From Dryomyza anilis (Eukaryota; Arthropoda; Insecta; Diptera; Dryomyzidae), in assembly GCA_951804985.1 (NCBI GenBank), contig OX638136.1, positions 1,054,001 through 1,118,000 of the forward strand: a stretch of 64,000 bases of DNA, read 5' to 3'. A program made the translations under genes and the position numbers. Below the pieces are notes generated by a model, which was not told the DNA's origin, searched no databases, and worked only from the letters and a program-made list of their open reading frames with translations. This document shows positions 1-11,228 of the stretch, piece by piece. Each line of letters opens with the position of its first letter. Position 1 is the first letter of the stretch.

Positions 1-78
1 AGGAAATGGCAGAGACCTTAAGTACGTCTTAGCGGCTTATTTCATATTAATATTTATACAATTTCTCCTCTTGCACAG

Positions 79-253
79 AACCCACCTATTCCGCAGCCGC
101 GCGTCGTAGTGTCGAACACGAGGAACGTAATGGTAGACGCACGCGTACCGCTGTGAACGTGAAAAGAACGAACTCTTGGTCTCGCACTTGGATGGCATGT
201 CCAGCGATGATGAAATTTCCGATCATTATATGGAACAGTTAATGACTGTCTAG
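79..253 (+). pseudogene. Exon-like coding scrap, unknown gene
   Basis: A pyrimidine-rich stretch ends in a splice-acceptor-like CAG at 76-78. The following 175 bases are clearly richer in GC than their surroundings. One frame is open to about codon 55 and is rich in Arg and Ala. Near base 170 a second frame gives a better acidic tail (DGMSSDDEISDHYMEQLMTV) that ends at the TAG at 251-253. This looks like the last exon of a gene with one frameshift. I do not recognise the protein. Confidence 0.3.
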
Positions 254-343
254 GTGGGTTTTTTTTAATTAGTAAGAAAATTATGTATTTTTTTATAAAA
301 TCAACTAATTTGGCTGCAGAACAACTTGCGCAAGCAGCTGAAG

Positions 344-345
<2 letters not shown>

Positions 346-404
<59 letters not shown>
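346..404. repeat. (TA)n microsatellite
   Basis: About 30 uninterrupted TA dinucleotides lie at the end of a GC-richer stretch. This is a simple repeat without coding meaning. Confidence 0.97.
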
Positions 405-409
<5 letters not shown>

Positions 410-430
410 AAGATTAAAAAAGATTAGATG

Positions 431-640
431 TCATTTATACCATTTATATAATTTATATCATGTATATAATTTATGCTATTTATATAATTTACATCATGTA
501 TACCATATATAACATTTACATAAATTATATAAATGTCACTTATATAATTTATTTCATTTATACCATTTATATAATTTATACCATTTGTATCATTCTTACT
601 TATATTTACTTAATTTATATAAACAATATAGATTATGTAA
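431..640. repeat. AT-rich minisatellite, about 20-bp unit
   Basis: Variants of ATTTATATAATTTATA(C/T)CAT recur about ten times. The 61-codon frame that crosses it is only Ile/Tyr repeats produced by the array and is not a gene. Confidence 0.85.
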
Positions 641-1811
641 GTTAAGTAACAAAACAGCTGCAAAATTACCAAAAATCGCTACTGGTTGCAGTAAATTAGT
701 ACTATCTATAAACATGATTATTTAAGCTATATATATATGCAATTTTTATTATAATTAAAATCAAGTCAATAATTATGTTATACACCTCTATTGTATGTAT
801 AATTCAATGTAATATTTAAACAACTTAATAAAAATATACTTGTATTGTAAAATAACAAACTTTTGAATTATACGTCATTTGTGTTCCTTTTTAATTTCAG
901 CTTTAATTCAGAGTTTGCGCGCGAATATGACATTCTATTCTGATAAAATTAACGTCAGAATATGAGAGAGAGGAGAGAGAGAAGAAACAAAAGTTTCGTT
1001 AAAAAAATTTCTTGGGATAGAATTTTGTGAGAAAATCGGTCAGAAAGAGAACGTAAAATTCCATTGGATTTCTATGTTCCGTTAAGGCGTCAGCCGAACC
1101 TATTTCGCTCCGATTTCTGAGCAGGGTTCTGACAAAGAAGTACGAATGCTCCTCCTAACGGAAAGAGGAGTTGATTCCGTCAGAACGAGTCACTGGGTAA
1201 TAATTCGTTTTTTATTATTAGCAAGTATCGTGCAATTCATCAGCTGTACTACAAATGATATTTGTTCAAAATTGTACCAAATAAATAAGATGTTTTGAAG
1301 TGTGTTTAAGTGTGATTAATAATTTGTTTTTTTTAATAAAAAGTATCTGGCATTTGAACTAAAACATCCATAAATCTCTCTAATCTAGAATCGCATATTT
1401 CTATAAAAAAAATACAACATTTTGTACGGAATACAAAGTACAAATAGTATTTTTGTGTGAAAATTTTCCATGCAATTCTCATATGTTTTTAAAATCAAAA
1501 AATACTAAAAGTGGAAAGGATTAATACTTAATACTGAACGCTTAATACATTTTCATTTCTATGTTTCCATCGATTCGTAGAGAAAATGATGAGAAAGAAA
1601 ACAAAACATGGTTGCTTAGAATAAAACTAGTATGAAATTATCTGGTACTAAATTCAGTGAAAAAAAGTATTAATACTGAGCTCTTGGTACTTTGTATTAA
1701 AAAAATAAAAAAGTACTCCAAAAAGTACGAAAGTACCAACTTATGCAACACTGACCGTAGAGCGAGCTTTAGGAGCGTTCGAGAGAAAGATTCTTCGGTA
1801 AATCTATATGC
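641..1811. other. No gene seen
   Basis: This is AT-rich unique-looking sequence. A slightly GC-richer patch at 1030-1195 has no useful open frame. No splice-bounded exon, RNA gene or repeat was recognised. Confidence 0.6.
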
Positions 1812-2161
1812 GTTGAAAACGAGTACAGAATCAGATAGAACGACGAGCTGTATGAGCTCTACGCCGACATTGACATAGTCAGGCGCATTAAGATCCAGCG
1901 CCTACGCTGGCTTGGACATGTCGAGCGTATGGATGAAAGCGCTCCAGCAAAAAAGGTGTTCAATTCTGTACCCAGTGGTGGTCAACATAGGAGAGGGCGT
2001 CCGAATCTCCGGTGGAGCGACCAAGTGCGATACAACCTGACAACACTTGGAGTGCAAAACTGGCGCCAGCGCGCGCAATGCAGATGCGACTGGCGAGAGG
2101 TGATTGCTGCGGCCGAAACCCATCATGGGTTGTAATGGCCAAATAAATAAGTAGGTAAGTA
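1812..2161 (+). pseudogene. 3' end of a non-LTR retrotransposon (RT C-terminus)
   Basis: One frame from 1812 reads through a single in-frame TAG (1836-1838) to the stop at 2133-2135. It holds the pattern common to the C-termini of many insect endonuclease-reverse transcriptases: RLRWLGHVERM, then GRPNLRWSDQ, then NWRQRAQCRCDW. The catalytic RT domain is missing, so the copy is 5' truncated, as usual for target-primed insertion. The sequence ends in short GTAAGTAA-type repeats, which fits elements that end in a simple repeat and not a long poly(A). The clade cannot be fixed from this fragment. RTE-like or a related clade is possible. Confidence 0.75.
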
Positions 2162-3179
2162 AAATTAAAAAAAAAAGTTTTAATAATTGAATCGAAAAAA
2201 AAGAGGAAAATAAAATGGAGAAAACATATATATATGTATTAAATATTATTTTTTTTTAAGAATTTTTAAATGTTAAGAAAAAACAAAATAGAAAAAAGTA
2301 TAACAAGAAGAGATGAAAAAAAAAATATATGAAAAAAATAATAAACATGAAAAAAAATGGGGAATTAAAATTTAAAAAAAGAGGGATACAAATTTTTATT
2401 AAAAAGAAAAAAAAAGAAGAAAATAAGGAGAAAAAAATATAGAGAAAAAAAAGAAAAGAAAAAGAAATATAAATAACAGATATTAACTATTTTTTTTAAG
2501 TAAAAAAAAAGAATAAAGTATATGAAAAAAATAAGGGGAATTAAAATTAAAAAAAAAATAATTTATTTTATTTAAATTTTTATCTAACATTTTATTTTAT
2601 ATTAAACGTTTAAAAGAGATATGCAAATTATATTGGAAATTAAATACATTTTTAAACTAAATTAACACAATTAAAAAAAAAATATGTATATATAATAAAT
2701 TGAACAATTCATTAGAAAATTTAAAATAATATATATGTATATGCTATGTACAATATATGAAATAAAAAAAAAAATTATATGAAATATTTTTTTTTTAATT
2801 TTGCGCATTGAAGTGGGATTGAGCCCGCCGCATTGAGTCCCTCCGCATATAAGACGACAAACTTAGCCATTGAGCTAAATACATAATTACACTAAAATTA
2901 CACTTAGTTAATAATAACTAGTACTACACTAAATAGTAATAGTTCAGATATTGTGCACACTATATTTCAAATAAATTTAATATTTTAAAATCAATCATTT
3001 AACACACGCCATGTTACAAGAACAATTATATATTGTACGAATATTATATTTAGATTACATAAATTAGTACCACACCACTAGTGTGACACCACATATTTGG
3101 AATAGTTTGAGAACAAAATTAAAATTATTGTTTGTAAAAGATTTATTTAAATTCACAATATCCGAGTGCACAAAAACCC
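2162..3179 (-). mobile_element. 1-kb inserted repeat with tRNA-like core
   Basis: This block sits exactly between two copies of a string starting ATGGCCAAATAA (2135-2161 and 3180-3203), which look like long target-site duplications made inside the tail of the preceding retrotransposon. Its right 715 bases (2463-3177) match 42890-43590 in reverse complement. The left half is an A-rich tract with many A runs. A tRNA-like box A and box B pair lies near 2809-2880 on the minus strand. It is therefore a non-autonomous retroelement, probably SINE-like, but it has conserved sequence well outside the tRNA-like part. Confidence 0.6.
2809..2880 (-). other. tRNA-like (pol III promoter-like) segment
   Basis: On the minus strand, TAGCTCAATGGCTAAG resembles tRNA box A and GGCTCAATCCC resembles box B (consensus GGTTCRANYCC). 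The acceptor stem does not close, so this is not a functional tRNA gene. It is the same segment as 43188-43260 and probably drives or once drove transcription of the repeat. Confidence 0.55.
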
Positions 3180-3203
3180 ATGGCCAAATAAGTAAGTAAG
3201 TAA

Positions 3204-4087
3204 TAACTTTACTGTAAAAACATGTTGCATAAATTACATTGTGCTTTGTCGGAGAAACATTTTGTAAACAAAGAAGAAAATATCTGGAAATGTAAAATGT
3301 GAAAACAATTGTGACTTAATTGCTTTAGTTTGTTGAAGTTTTTAAGCAGCAATACTATCAGACACTAGCGCCTGGCATAAAATTTAAATATCTAAATCAA
3401 GAAGCCTCAAATGAGTTCGTACAATTGCTAAGTTGAAATTTGACATTCGAACTAGGCGATGGTGTTATCTACAACCTGCCTAATAACTATTCGAATGCTG
3501 GGTCAACATACGGTCACATTCATTGTCAAGTATGCGAGAAAATGCCTGCTGCTGCATGTTCAGCATGCACCGCTCAGCGTCCTGCAACTGCACAGCCCAC
3601 TATTGCTAAATAAGTGACAGCGTGTGGCCCTGAGTGTTTTATAATATTAATTGTAATTGTTAAACTAAATAATGCACATTGGGGTAAAACTCAAATCTAG
3701 TTGGACAAAATAGCAAAAACGGAACACATCTAAAGATCTTAAAACTAATTTTATTCGATTTATAATGTTATATCACAGTACTGTATATTTAGATTTTCGC
3801 AGATGGTTCTCTGTGTTGCTATGGCAATGCATAAAGTAGTGTTATCTTACTTATCTTATTTTTATTCTATATAAAGCTTGCATTCTAAATTGAATGAAAA
3901 TTGAAAGAATTCATATTGGACTTAGATTAGACTTGTATATCATACAACATTGAAATACCTTAATACTAAACATTATTTTATTCTTGTAGCTCTTATACAA
4001 GAGCTTCAATAACTGTTATAAAAAGACACCAATTATGATTTTTAATTTTTTTTTTTTATTATGAGATTTTGAAAAATTGTTCAAAAC
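3204..4087. other. No gene; holds repeat R1 with an empty hAT site
   Basis: No coding frame is supported. About 3283-3530 is a diverged direct copy of 5916-6500. In this copy the segment around 3497 reads CTAATAACTATTCGAATGC without any insertion, so it serves as the empty site for the hAT-type MITE at 6028-6459. A short GC-richer patch at 3520-3625 has no sustained frame. Confidence 0.6.
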
Positions 4088-4695
4088 GTGTAACGGCTAA
4101 CACACAAATTTGCATTTTTACATTTTAAATTAACTTGCATTTTTGTGATTTATGGACATATAACTCAGAAAACAAGTTAAAAATAATTATTATTATATTT
4201 TTTATAAAAATTTTACAAATGATAAATGTTGAGTCTTTCATATCGTTTTCAATAAAAAAAGGAACAGCTTTATGTAGATTAATCATTAGATTTAGCGTTC
4301 GCCTAAAACTTTGCCAATATATATTTTGTTCAAAAAAATACCGAAATTCGTATTATTTTGTGTTTGAAGTAGTATTAAAGGAGTTATGCAAAAATGTGTA
4401 ACGTCTAACTTATATTTTCTAAAATAAAACGAGCCTCTATTCGACTATATCATTAGAAATTGCATACACTTGCATTTTTGGATATTATAATCGATTTAGT
4501 ACAAAAAAATACCCAAATTCGTATAATTTTGTAATTGAAGTGTTATTAAAGGAGTTAAGCAAAATGTGTAACGTCTAACATGTATTTTCTAATAAAAAAA
4601 GATCCCTTCAATCCGACTCTATCATTACAAATTGCATCCACTTGTATTTTTGGAAATTATAATCGATTTTGTACAAAAATAGTAAAAATAGTACG
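4088..4695. repeat. Satellite-like tandem repeat, period about 170 bp
   Basis: The string GTGTAACGTCTAAC (with one variant) recurs at 4088, 4395 and 4567. Between copies, the blocks ending in ATTAAAGGAGTTA(A/T)GCAAAA are alignable. A period near 170 bp is typical of insect satellite monomers. The copies are diverged and the frames across them have no protein character. Confidence 0.75.
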
Positions 4696-5035
4696 GTCAA
4701 AATAGCGATATACACCAAATTGAATTTTTAAATGAAGCATAAGTTCGGAAATATGACAATTTATTAAAAAGGATTCTATGGAAAGAGGACTTAGAAGTTG
4801 ACCAATCGCTATAATTTTTGGAATGGTTGTTAGTACTGCCAAAATAGTGATATACACGCAATTGTATTTTTAAGTGACGCATAAGTTTGTAAATATGTCA
4901 TATTTTTAAAAAGGATTATTTGGGAAGTGGACCGATCAGAACAAATTTTGGAATATTTGTTCGTATTGCCAAAATATTCATATACACCAAATTTTATCTT
5001 CATATGATGCAAACGTAGGGAAATAAAAGGTTTAT
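4696..5035. repeat. Second tandem repeat, period about 130-140 bp
   Basis: The string CAAAATAG(C/T)GATATACAC and its variants start units near 4697, 4838 and 4969. Each is followed by an alignable block with GGAAATATG and AAAAAGGATT. Overlapping minus-strand frames here are by-products of the repeat. Confidence 0.75.
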
Positions 5036-5202
5036 TGTTAAAAATTTATATATGAGGTAGGCGTGGCAGATGCATAACACGACATTGTTCATAAACATCA
5101 TATTGGCATTGATGTAATATAGTAATATATCATGTTATTTAATTTTGTCCAGATAGAATTGGGTTTCATCCCACTGTGCAATGTATATATAAATATTAAC
5201 CA

Positions 5203-5907
5203 GTTGGGAAGGTTAGATCACATGGGAAATTTTAAAGTAGGTGTAATTATGATAGTTCGGATTATCAAAATTATAGTCGGTCTAAGCCGACTATAAATAC
5301 CCTACACATATGTGTGGTTACCATTCAAAGTGATATATAGGTCACCAGGGTATACGAATCCTAAAAATAACTACAAACATTCAATCGCTGAAGAATTTCC
5401 ATTCATTTGATACCCATATTTACATATGGGTAGGTGTACCGAATATCGATTTCTTTTTTGGTGAACCACAAGTCTTTTCGCCGGAAAACATTATTATCAT
5501 GTATTTGAGCATGATGTCAATACATATTTGACCAAAAAAGTTTACCTAAGCACGTATACAGTAAAATTGATCTGTATATGTAAATTTTATATGAGGTATT
5601 TGAACATAAGTGGTCGGATCATAGGTCACAATGGACCGATCTCGCCAATCTCTTCGCACATACAGCGTAGGTATATTAGTAATCTAAGTTATAAGTTATC
5701 TAGCTCTTCAATTTTAAAAGTCTTAGGGATTTCAACAGACAGACAGACGGACAGACAGACGGACAGACGGACATCGCTAAATCGACTCAGGAGGTCATGC
5801 TGATCAAGAATATATATACTTTTCCATACCGGAGATGCTTCCTTCTGGGTGTTACAAACGGCGTACCAAACTGAATATACCCTTTCACTCTTAGTGTAGG
5901 GTATAAA
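5203..5907 (+). mobile_element. DINE-1 / mini-me-like non-autonomous element (copy 1)
   Basis: The copy starts GTTGGGAAGGTTAGATCACA and ends CCCTTTCACTCTTAGTGTAGGG, where CACT/AGTG and CCCT/AGGG form a terminal hairpin. Internally it has a perfect 9-bp stem (TATAGTCGG and CCGACTATA), a run of GACAGACGGACAGAC near 5740, a conserved core, and then a short TA run. A GTCY repeat, core and TA repeat in that order are the published hallmark of mini-me elements, which belong to the DINE-1 group of Helentron-type non-autonomous transposons. There is no coding capacity. Related copies lie at 15734-16250 and 29200-29867, with fragments at 13693-13800, 19199-19320 and 51942-52078. Confidence 0.75.
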
Positions 5908-5915
5908 AATAAAAA

Positions 5916-6500
5916 TGGAAAATATGTGTGAATGTTAAATGTGAAAAAATGTCATTTCATTTCTTTAGTTTGTTGGAAGTTTTTAGAAGCTGGTGCTGGT
6001 GTTGTTGCCTACAACATAACTAATAACCAGGGAAAGTTTTTTTTGGCTTTGGCCAAAAAATACAATTTTTCAATTATTTTGTAAATATGTTTATTTTGAT
6101 ATACTTTGCCTAAAAATGCCTTTTTTACACTCTGGCAAACATTTTTAAATATTATTTTCGTTTTTCTGGTTGTATTAAAAAATATATGACGTCATTTTCT
6201 TGTGTACTTATTTTTGTATGTTCTTAAATTTGTGAATGAAATTAACGAAATAAATATCAGACCATGTAAAAGAGAAATCTATGTTTGTCAACAAAAATAG
6301 TTCATTGAAAAATTTTATAAAGTTTTTTTTTCCATTTTTTGCTATTTTTGACTATTTTTGTACCAATTTTTGACTATTTTTGTGCAATTTTTTACTGTTT
6401 TTTAGTTCCATTTTGCCTGCCATCTTTAACTATATTTTGTGCCAAAATAACTTGCCCTGCTAATAACTATTCGAATGCACATTCATTGTCAAAGGTCACT
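5916..6500 (+). repeat. Repeat R1, second copy, split by a MITE
   Basis: Sequence on both sides of the 6028-6459 insertion matches one continuous stretch at about 3283-3530, including TTCTTTAGTTTGTTGGAAG and CTAATAACTATTCGAATGC. The copy carries no reading frame. Confidence 0.65.
6028..6459. mobile_element. hAT-type MITE with 8-bp target duplication
   Basis: The element begins CAGGGAAAGTTTTTTTTGGC and ends in the near-inverse GCCAAAATAACTTGCCCTG. It is bounded by perfect CTAATAAC copies at 6020-6027 and 6460-6467. CAGGG termini with an 8-bp target duplication are the hAT signature. At 432 bp, with no open frame, it is non-autonomous. The unoccupied paralogous site near 3497 confirms both ends. 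Confidence 0.88.
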
Positions 6501-7910
6501 CTTGGAAATCATTGAATCCTCCAGTGGAAAATTTTAACCGCCCCAAAGTGGTAAGAGACTTGATTTTGGTGTCAATTTTTTTTTTTAAATCTCCTCTATA
6601 GAATGCATATGTGCAGAAAATTTGTATCCTTCCAGCAACGAGTTTTTGTCAGATTTTTGCTGATTTTGGAACAGTTAGAAATCTCTTACCGAGATGACAG
6701 TTCCTTCATTGTGTAGGATTATTAGTTCCAATTTTTTGATACCACTGCAGAAAACTCCAAAGTGCTCCAAAACGGGTTAGAAACAATTTTTTTAAATTCG
6801 TTGCTAACTTGACGCACAGGGGGCTCCACAGGCTACGATTTCTATAACAACCACAAGAAAAATAAAAATAATGTTGTAAAATTCGTTGCTGGCTCGATGA
6901 TCCGCTGTTCTTGTTTACATATTTTTCAAAACGGAGCATTCAATTGATTGCATGACAATGGTACCGAAAATTTTCTAAAAATCAGAACTTTCGAATACAT
7001 CTTCCAAATCGACCACAACCTCAATTTATTGATAAATAATTCGTTGCTGGGAATTAAAAAAATCTCTGCAGCTATGACACCTATGCCATTCGATTGATAT
7101 TATTTTTACAAAAATGTTGATACCAATATCAATTTCCTAGCGGTTTTCCTACTACTCCAAATCCTGGAATCCCTCAAATTGGCCAAAAATCCGTTCCAGG
7201 ACACTTGGACATTTTTCACAGTGATGACACCATAGCAGTTGTGAAGAGGGGAAATAGAAAATTTTTGAAGTTAAAATCAACTCTGTAGCTGCTGTGCTAC
7301 TCCTGGAAATCTTTGAATCCTTCATTGGAGGATTCATTGAATTTCAGGATACCACTCTCAGGTCTGCAGAAAACTCATAAGTTCTCCAGAACAAGTTAGT
7401 TGTTTTTACGAAATTCGTGTGTTTGGACCAGATTTTCCAGCATTGGAATCAGATAAAGGGAAGATTATTTTGGAGAATTTGCAAAATATCCAAATTTGTA
7501 TCACTTTTCCGAGATATAGAAAGAGCGCAAATCAGTTGAAAAAGCGAATGAAAAATATTGTTGTTTCAATATTTTTTTTTTTTTGTAAATTGATGCATGG
7601 AAAAGAAAGAGCGCGAATATGTCGAAAAAGCGAGGGAAAACAGGGTTCTTCCAGTAGTTGAACCAAATTGTTTTGTTAGAAAAAGCGCGAAATTGTCCAA
7701 AAAGCGAGGGAAATATGGTCGTTTCGTGTGGGCATAAAAAAGTAGTACTACTATTTTAGAAATCTGAATTAAATAATCATACTTATTTCTATTAATAAAT
7801 TGTTTTTTTTTTATACATTATTTATTATTTTTTTTATACATTATAAAACCTAGTTTATATTAGTTTATATTAATAATAACATTTTCTACAACATTTAAAT
7901 ATAATATTAA
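6490..7910 (-). repeat. Segment duplicated in inverse orientation (partner 53343-55735)
   Basis: Several stretches match the reverse complement of 53343-55735, for example GGTCACTCTTGGAAATC near 6496, GTTAGAAAAAGCGCG near 7676, and the block 7860-7910. This copy is shorter because internal parts of the partner are missing. Short frames inside (for example 7419-7661 plus and 6706-6939 minus) are not shared as proteins between the copies, so I treat the segment as non-coding repeat DNA. Confidence 0.75.
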
Positions 7911-8349
7911 TTTAAGATATTGTCTTAACGTGCTCAAGGTCCAGTCGGTACAAATTGGGTGTTTTGTACGAACAAATAAAACAACAAACAATTGACAACA
8001 TGCATTGAGTGGCAGATCGTACAGCTGTTTCAGAGGCAGCCAAGCCCCTTCATCAGCGATCTTTCTCTACATTTCTCATTTCAAGTCATTTAAGTTTTCT
8101 TTCTCCAATAAACACAATAAGAATTATGTGCATTGAAGAAAGAACCAAAAGCAAAAATGCAAAAACTGCATCAACTCAAGATTTTGCCAAAGTTGTTGTT
8201 GCGTGCAGCAATTTGCTACGTATAGGCTGCAGAGTTTCCTCAGAATCAAATACGTAGGCGGCACTTTGTATAAAAAATGTTTTTTTTTATTATTTTTAAA
8301 AAATATAAAAAATCCTTTAGATTTTAAACGCCGTGCACTGCGTTAACAA
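7911..8349. other. No convincing gene
   Basis: An 82-codon frame at 8009-8257 exists, but it has no recognisable motif and no splice or polyadenylation context. The flanks are homopolymer-rich. Confidence 0.5.
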
Positions 8350-8766
8350 TTAATTGTTTTGTTGCAAAAATTGTTGTTGCTGTTGAAATTGTTGTTGTGG
8401 TTGATGTATCTGCGGCAGTTGGTTGAAGGATTCTTGTTGTTGAATTAGTTGTGGTCCAAATTGTTGACTCTGCCGCCATCTTAGCACTTTTTGTTCCATT
8501 AGGAAATAATCTTCCGTCTGGATTGTGGCTGTCCAACGGCAGCGGAACCAGGGTGCTTGGTTCCGCTGCCGTTGATGTTGTTGGCCCCACTGATTGCCTT
8601 GCCTGTGGCGTGGCTGCTGACGTTGTCGCTGGAGCTCTGATTCAGTGATTAGTAGTCGCTGTTGCATTGAAATAATGGACTCCAAACGTTGGTAGAGCAT
8701 GTTTCGTTATCTTGAATGATAGTCATTGAGGTCTAGGCTGAAATCATCATTAAATGGATAAGCCAT
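8350..8766 (-). pseudogene. Gln-rich reading frame with one internal stop
   Basis: Starting from an ATG at 8766-8764, the frame encodes an acidic N-terminus (NDDFSLDLNDY), meets a TAA at 8710-8708, and continues in the same frame for 116 codons. The continuation is rich in Gln and Arg and ends in poly-Gln (QPQQQFQQQQQFLQQNN). The composition is GC-richer than the neighbours. It resembles the start of a fly low-complexity protein or a transposon-encoded DNA-binding protein, but I cannot name a family. A run of CAG/CAA-type codons can also arise by repeat expansion, so the coding status is uncertain. Confidence 0.4.
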
Positions 8767-10503
8767 TTTTTCTAAATAATATTATTTGTATTGTAAATTA
8801 AGTAAAAAATTACAATTTTATAGACAACTTACCCAAATATTTTCGGAATAATCCGTTTAATGATTAAAAAAAGACGCTTTGAGAGAGCAGTGCGTTGCCA
8901 TTTTCAGTGAATTTTTTATGGTTAATTTTGTTATCCGAACTTTTTACTACTACACTCTGAAGAAAATGTCCCTTCAATGAATACATTTTATTTTAAACCT
9001 TTTTTTGGATCATTCCCTAAAATACAAATTTACTTTCTTAAGAAAATGTACCTATATTTTTAGATGTTTTTTTTTGGAATGTTACGATATGGTACATTTT
9101 TAATAGAAAAATATTTATTTTTTTAAAATTATAACAAATATTAAATTTAATATTAAATTAATGTCTTCGAAAAAAAAAAAATAAAAATAAAATAAAAAAA
9201 TAAAAATTAATATTTTATTTGTAATGTTGGTGAGATTGGTCGACCTAGCGTAAAATTATCTCTGGAAAAGAATTATTAATAAAATAATAGTCCGTAGTAG
9301 AATTTACCAGGGATGAATTGATTTTGGGAAAAACTATTTTTAATCGATATTTTTGGTTACTACATTTATAACTCGAATAAAAATGGGACCCCACACGAAC
9401 CTATAAACTTAATAAACAGAAGGAAGTCAATACAGAGTTTTCATGTATAATTAAAATTTACAAAATTGGGGATATCAAAAAAAAAAAAAAAAAAAATGCA
9501 TTCTTTGTCCATTTCTATGAAATCAAGCAAAAATTATTGACATGACCCCACAAAAATTGGTTAGCGAATACTAAGTACGGTGAGTTAGATCAATTGAAAT
9601 TAAACTTTCAATTAGGGGTAGCAATTATTAAAGTTTCGAATAGTTTCGAACATTTTGCATTTGTGTTGAAGTTTCGGTTAGCAGTGTCTTGCTGGGTTAT
9701 AATTCAGTCATGCTAAAAGGCATATCTTTTTATTTGTACAATATAAAATAGTTATTTAAGGCATTATTGTTTGTTTTTAAAGTACTACTGATTTTTCTTG
9801 CAAATAGTAACAACAAAAAATAAATCTTGCAAGAAAAGTGTTTCGCAAGTTATTTTTTAATAATGATGCCAATCGATAGGTGTTTTAAAAACAAACAATT
9901 AATCATAAGAATGAACTAAATTGTATGGGTTTTATTTCGATTTCCACTCGATTGCGTGATGTTATATAATTTTAATTTAAGATCCTCGTCCCATCATCGA
10001 TTACTTCAATAAAAGTGTATTGGTAGAAAAACGTATTATCACACTTTGACGAGGGAGGTCTTGCCGTTAATGTTTTTTTCAAAAACCATGGGCTAAATTT
10101 TTGGATAATTTGCAGAATCCCTTGAAACCGATTTTTATATTGCTGCTGGTAACACTATGAACTATTAGTTTGTAACATTTAGTGAAGGTGAGTGGTGTCT
10201 GTGTTTAATTTTATATGTAATTTATAATGTAATTTATATATGTAATTTTATATGTGGAAGCAAAAGCAGATATCATAAAAAATATGATTTACAAATTACA
10301 TTCTTTGTAATAATAAAAAAATCAGAAAGTTGTGAAATTGTGTATATATTGTTATCTCTCTCTTACACATATAAAATGAAAAGTGTTACTATGTAGAGCA
10401 TGATAACAGGGGCTTCCCTGAATATGAATCATCAAATTAGTGTTACACAGAGACCTGCGCCAGCCGATTTTCAGCCGGCTAAGGCGATTCGCCGATTTCG
10501 AAC
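8767..10503. other. No gene seen
   Basis: This is long AT-rich sequence with homopolymers (for example the A run at 9479-9496). No frame of useful length, TIR element or RNA gene was recognised. The stretch at 10450-10500 contains a short palindromic group (GCCGATTTTCAGCCGGC) that leads into the next repeat. Confidence 0.55.
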
Positions 10504-10709
10504 AGCCACGACCGTATCATAGGCCGGCTTGTTTTAGCTGATATGAAACCGCCGTTTTACTTAATACAATTTTTTTTTAGAAACCATTTATTGTATTAAA
10601 TTTACGGCCTTTTTCACCATCTTCGGTTAAGCAGTAACTGACCCTTAAACTTAGAGTAACCCATAGAATTTATAGAAAAACTTAACATTATAAGGCAGAA
10701 TCTACTGAA
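10504..10709 (+). repeat. 206-bp direct repeat, copy 1
   Basis: From AGCCACGACCGTATCATAGG to TCTACTGAA, this matches 11025-11228 almost base for base. Inside is an 8-bp inverted pair (AATACAAT and ATTGTATT). There is no coding frame. The high identity implies recent duplication or a mobile family. Confidence 0.85.
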
Positions 10710-11024
10710 CTACAGGATATTTTTTTTCTTTCAATTTTGTTTTTAAGTAGTACTTATATTTATTATAATACACATTTTATTATTAAAGTGTCTATTTTCC
10801 TATGTTTTTAAAAATTTTTGAATTTTTTTATCTGTATATATAAAATTTCTGGCGTGGGATAAAGGTATTTTCTGTGGAATAAAGACCTGCTAAATATGCC
10901 ACCATCGCACTATTATAATTTGTTCTGTGTGGCCGGCAATTAGTTAGTTTCTAGCCAGTAATTGTCTGGATTCAAACCAGTTTTTCTCTATTTTTCAACA
11001 ACTTTTTAGCTAGTGTTTTGACAA

Positions 11025-11228
11025 GCCACGACCGTATCATAGGCCGGCTTGTTTTAGCTGATATGAAACCGCCGTTTCAATTAATACAATTTTTTTTAGA
11101 AACAAGTTATTGTATTAAATTTACGGCCTTTTTCACCATCTTCGGTTAAGCAGTAACTGACCCTTAAACTTAGAGTAACCCATAGAATTTATAGAAAAAC
11201 TTAACATTATAAGGCAGAATCTATTGAA
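11025..11228 (+). repeat. 206-bp direct repeat, copy 2
   Basis: This is the second copy of the unit at 10504-10709, separated from it by 315 bp of unrelated AT-rich sequence. A few substitutions cluster around the internal T run. Confidence 0.85.

Noticed and set aside
460..645. 61-codon Ile/Tyr-rich frame
   Set aside because: It is produced entirely by the AT minisatellite and has no protein character.
4657..5012. Three overlapping minus-strand frames that share a similar peptide
   Set aside because: The peptide similarity only reflects the 130-140-bp tandem DNA repeat. The frames differ between units.
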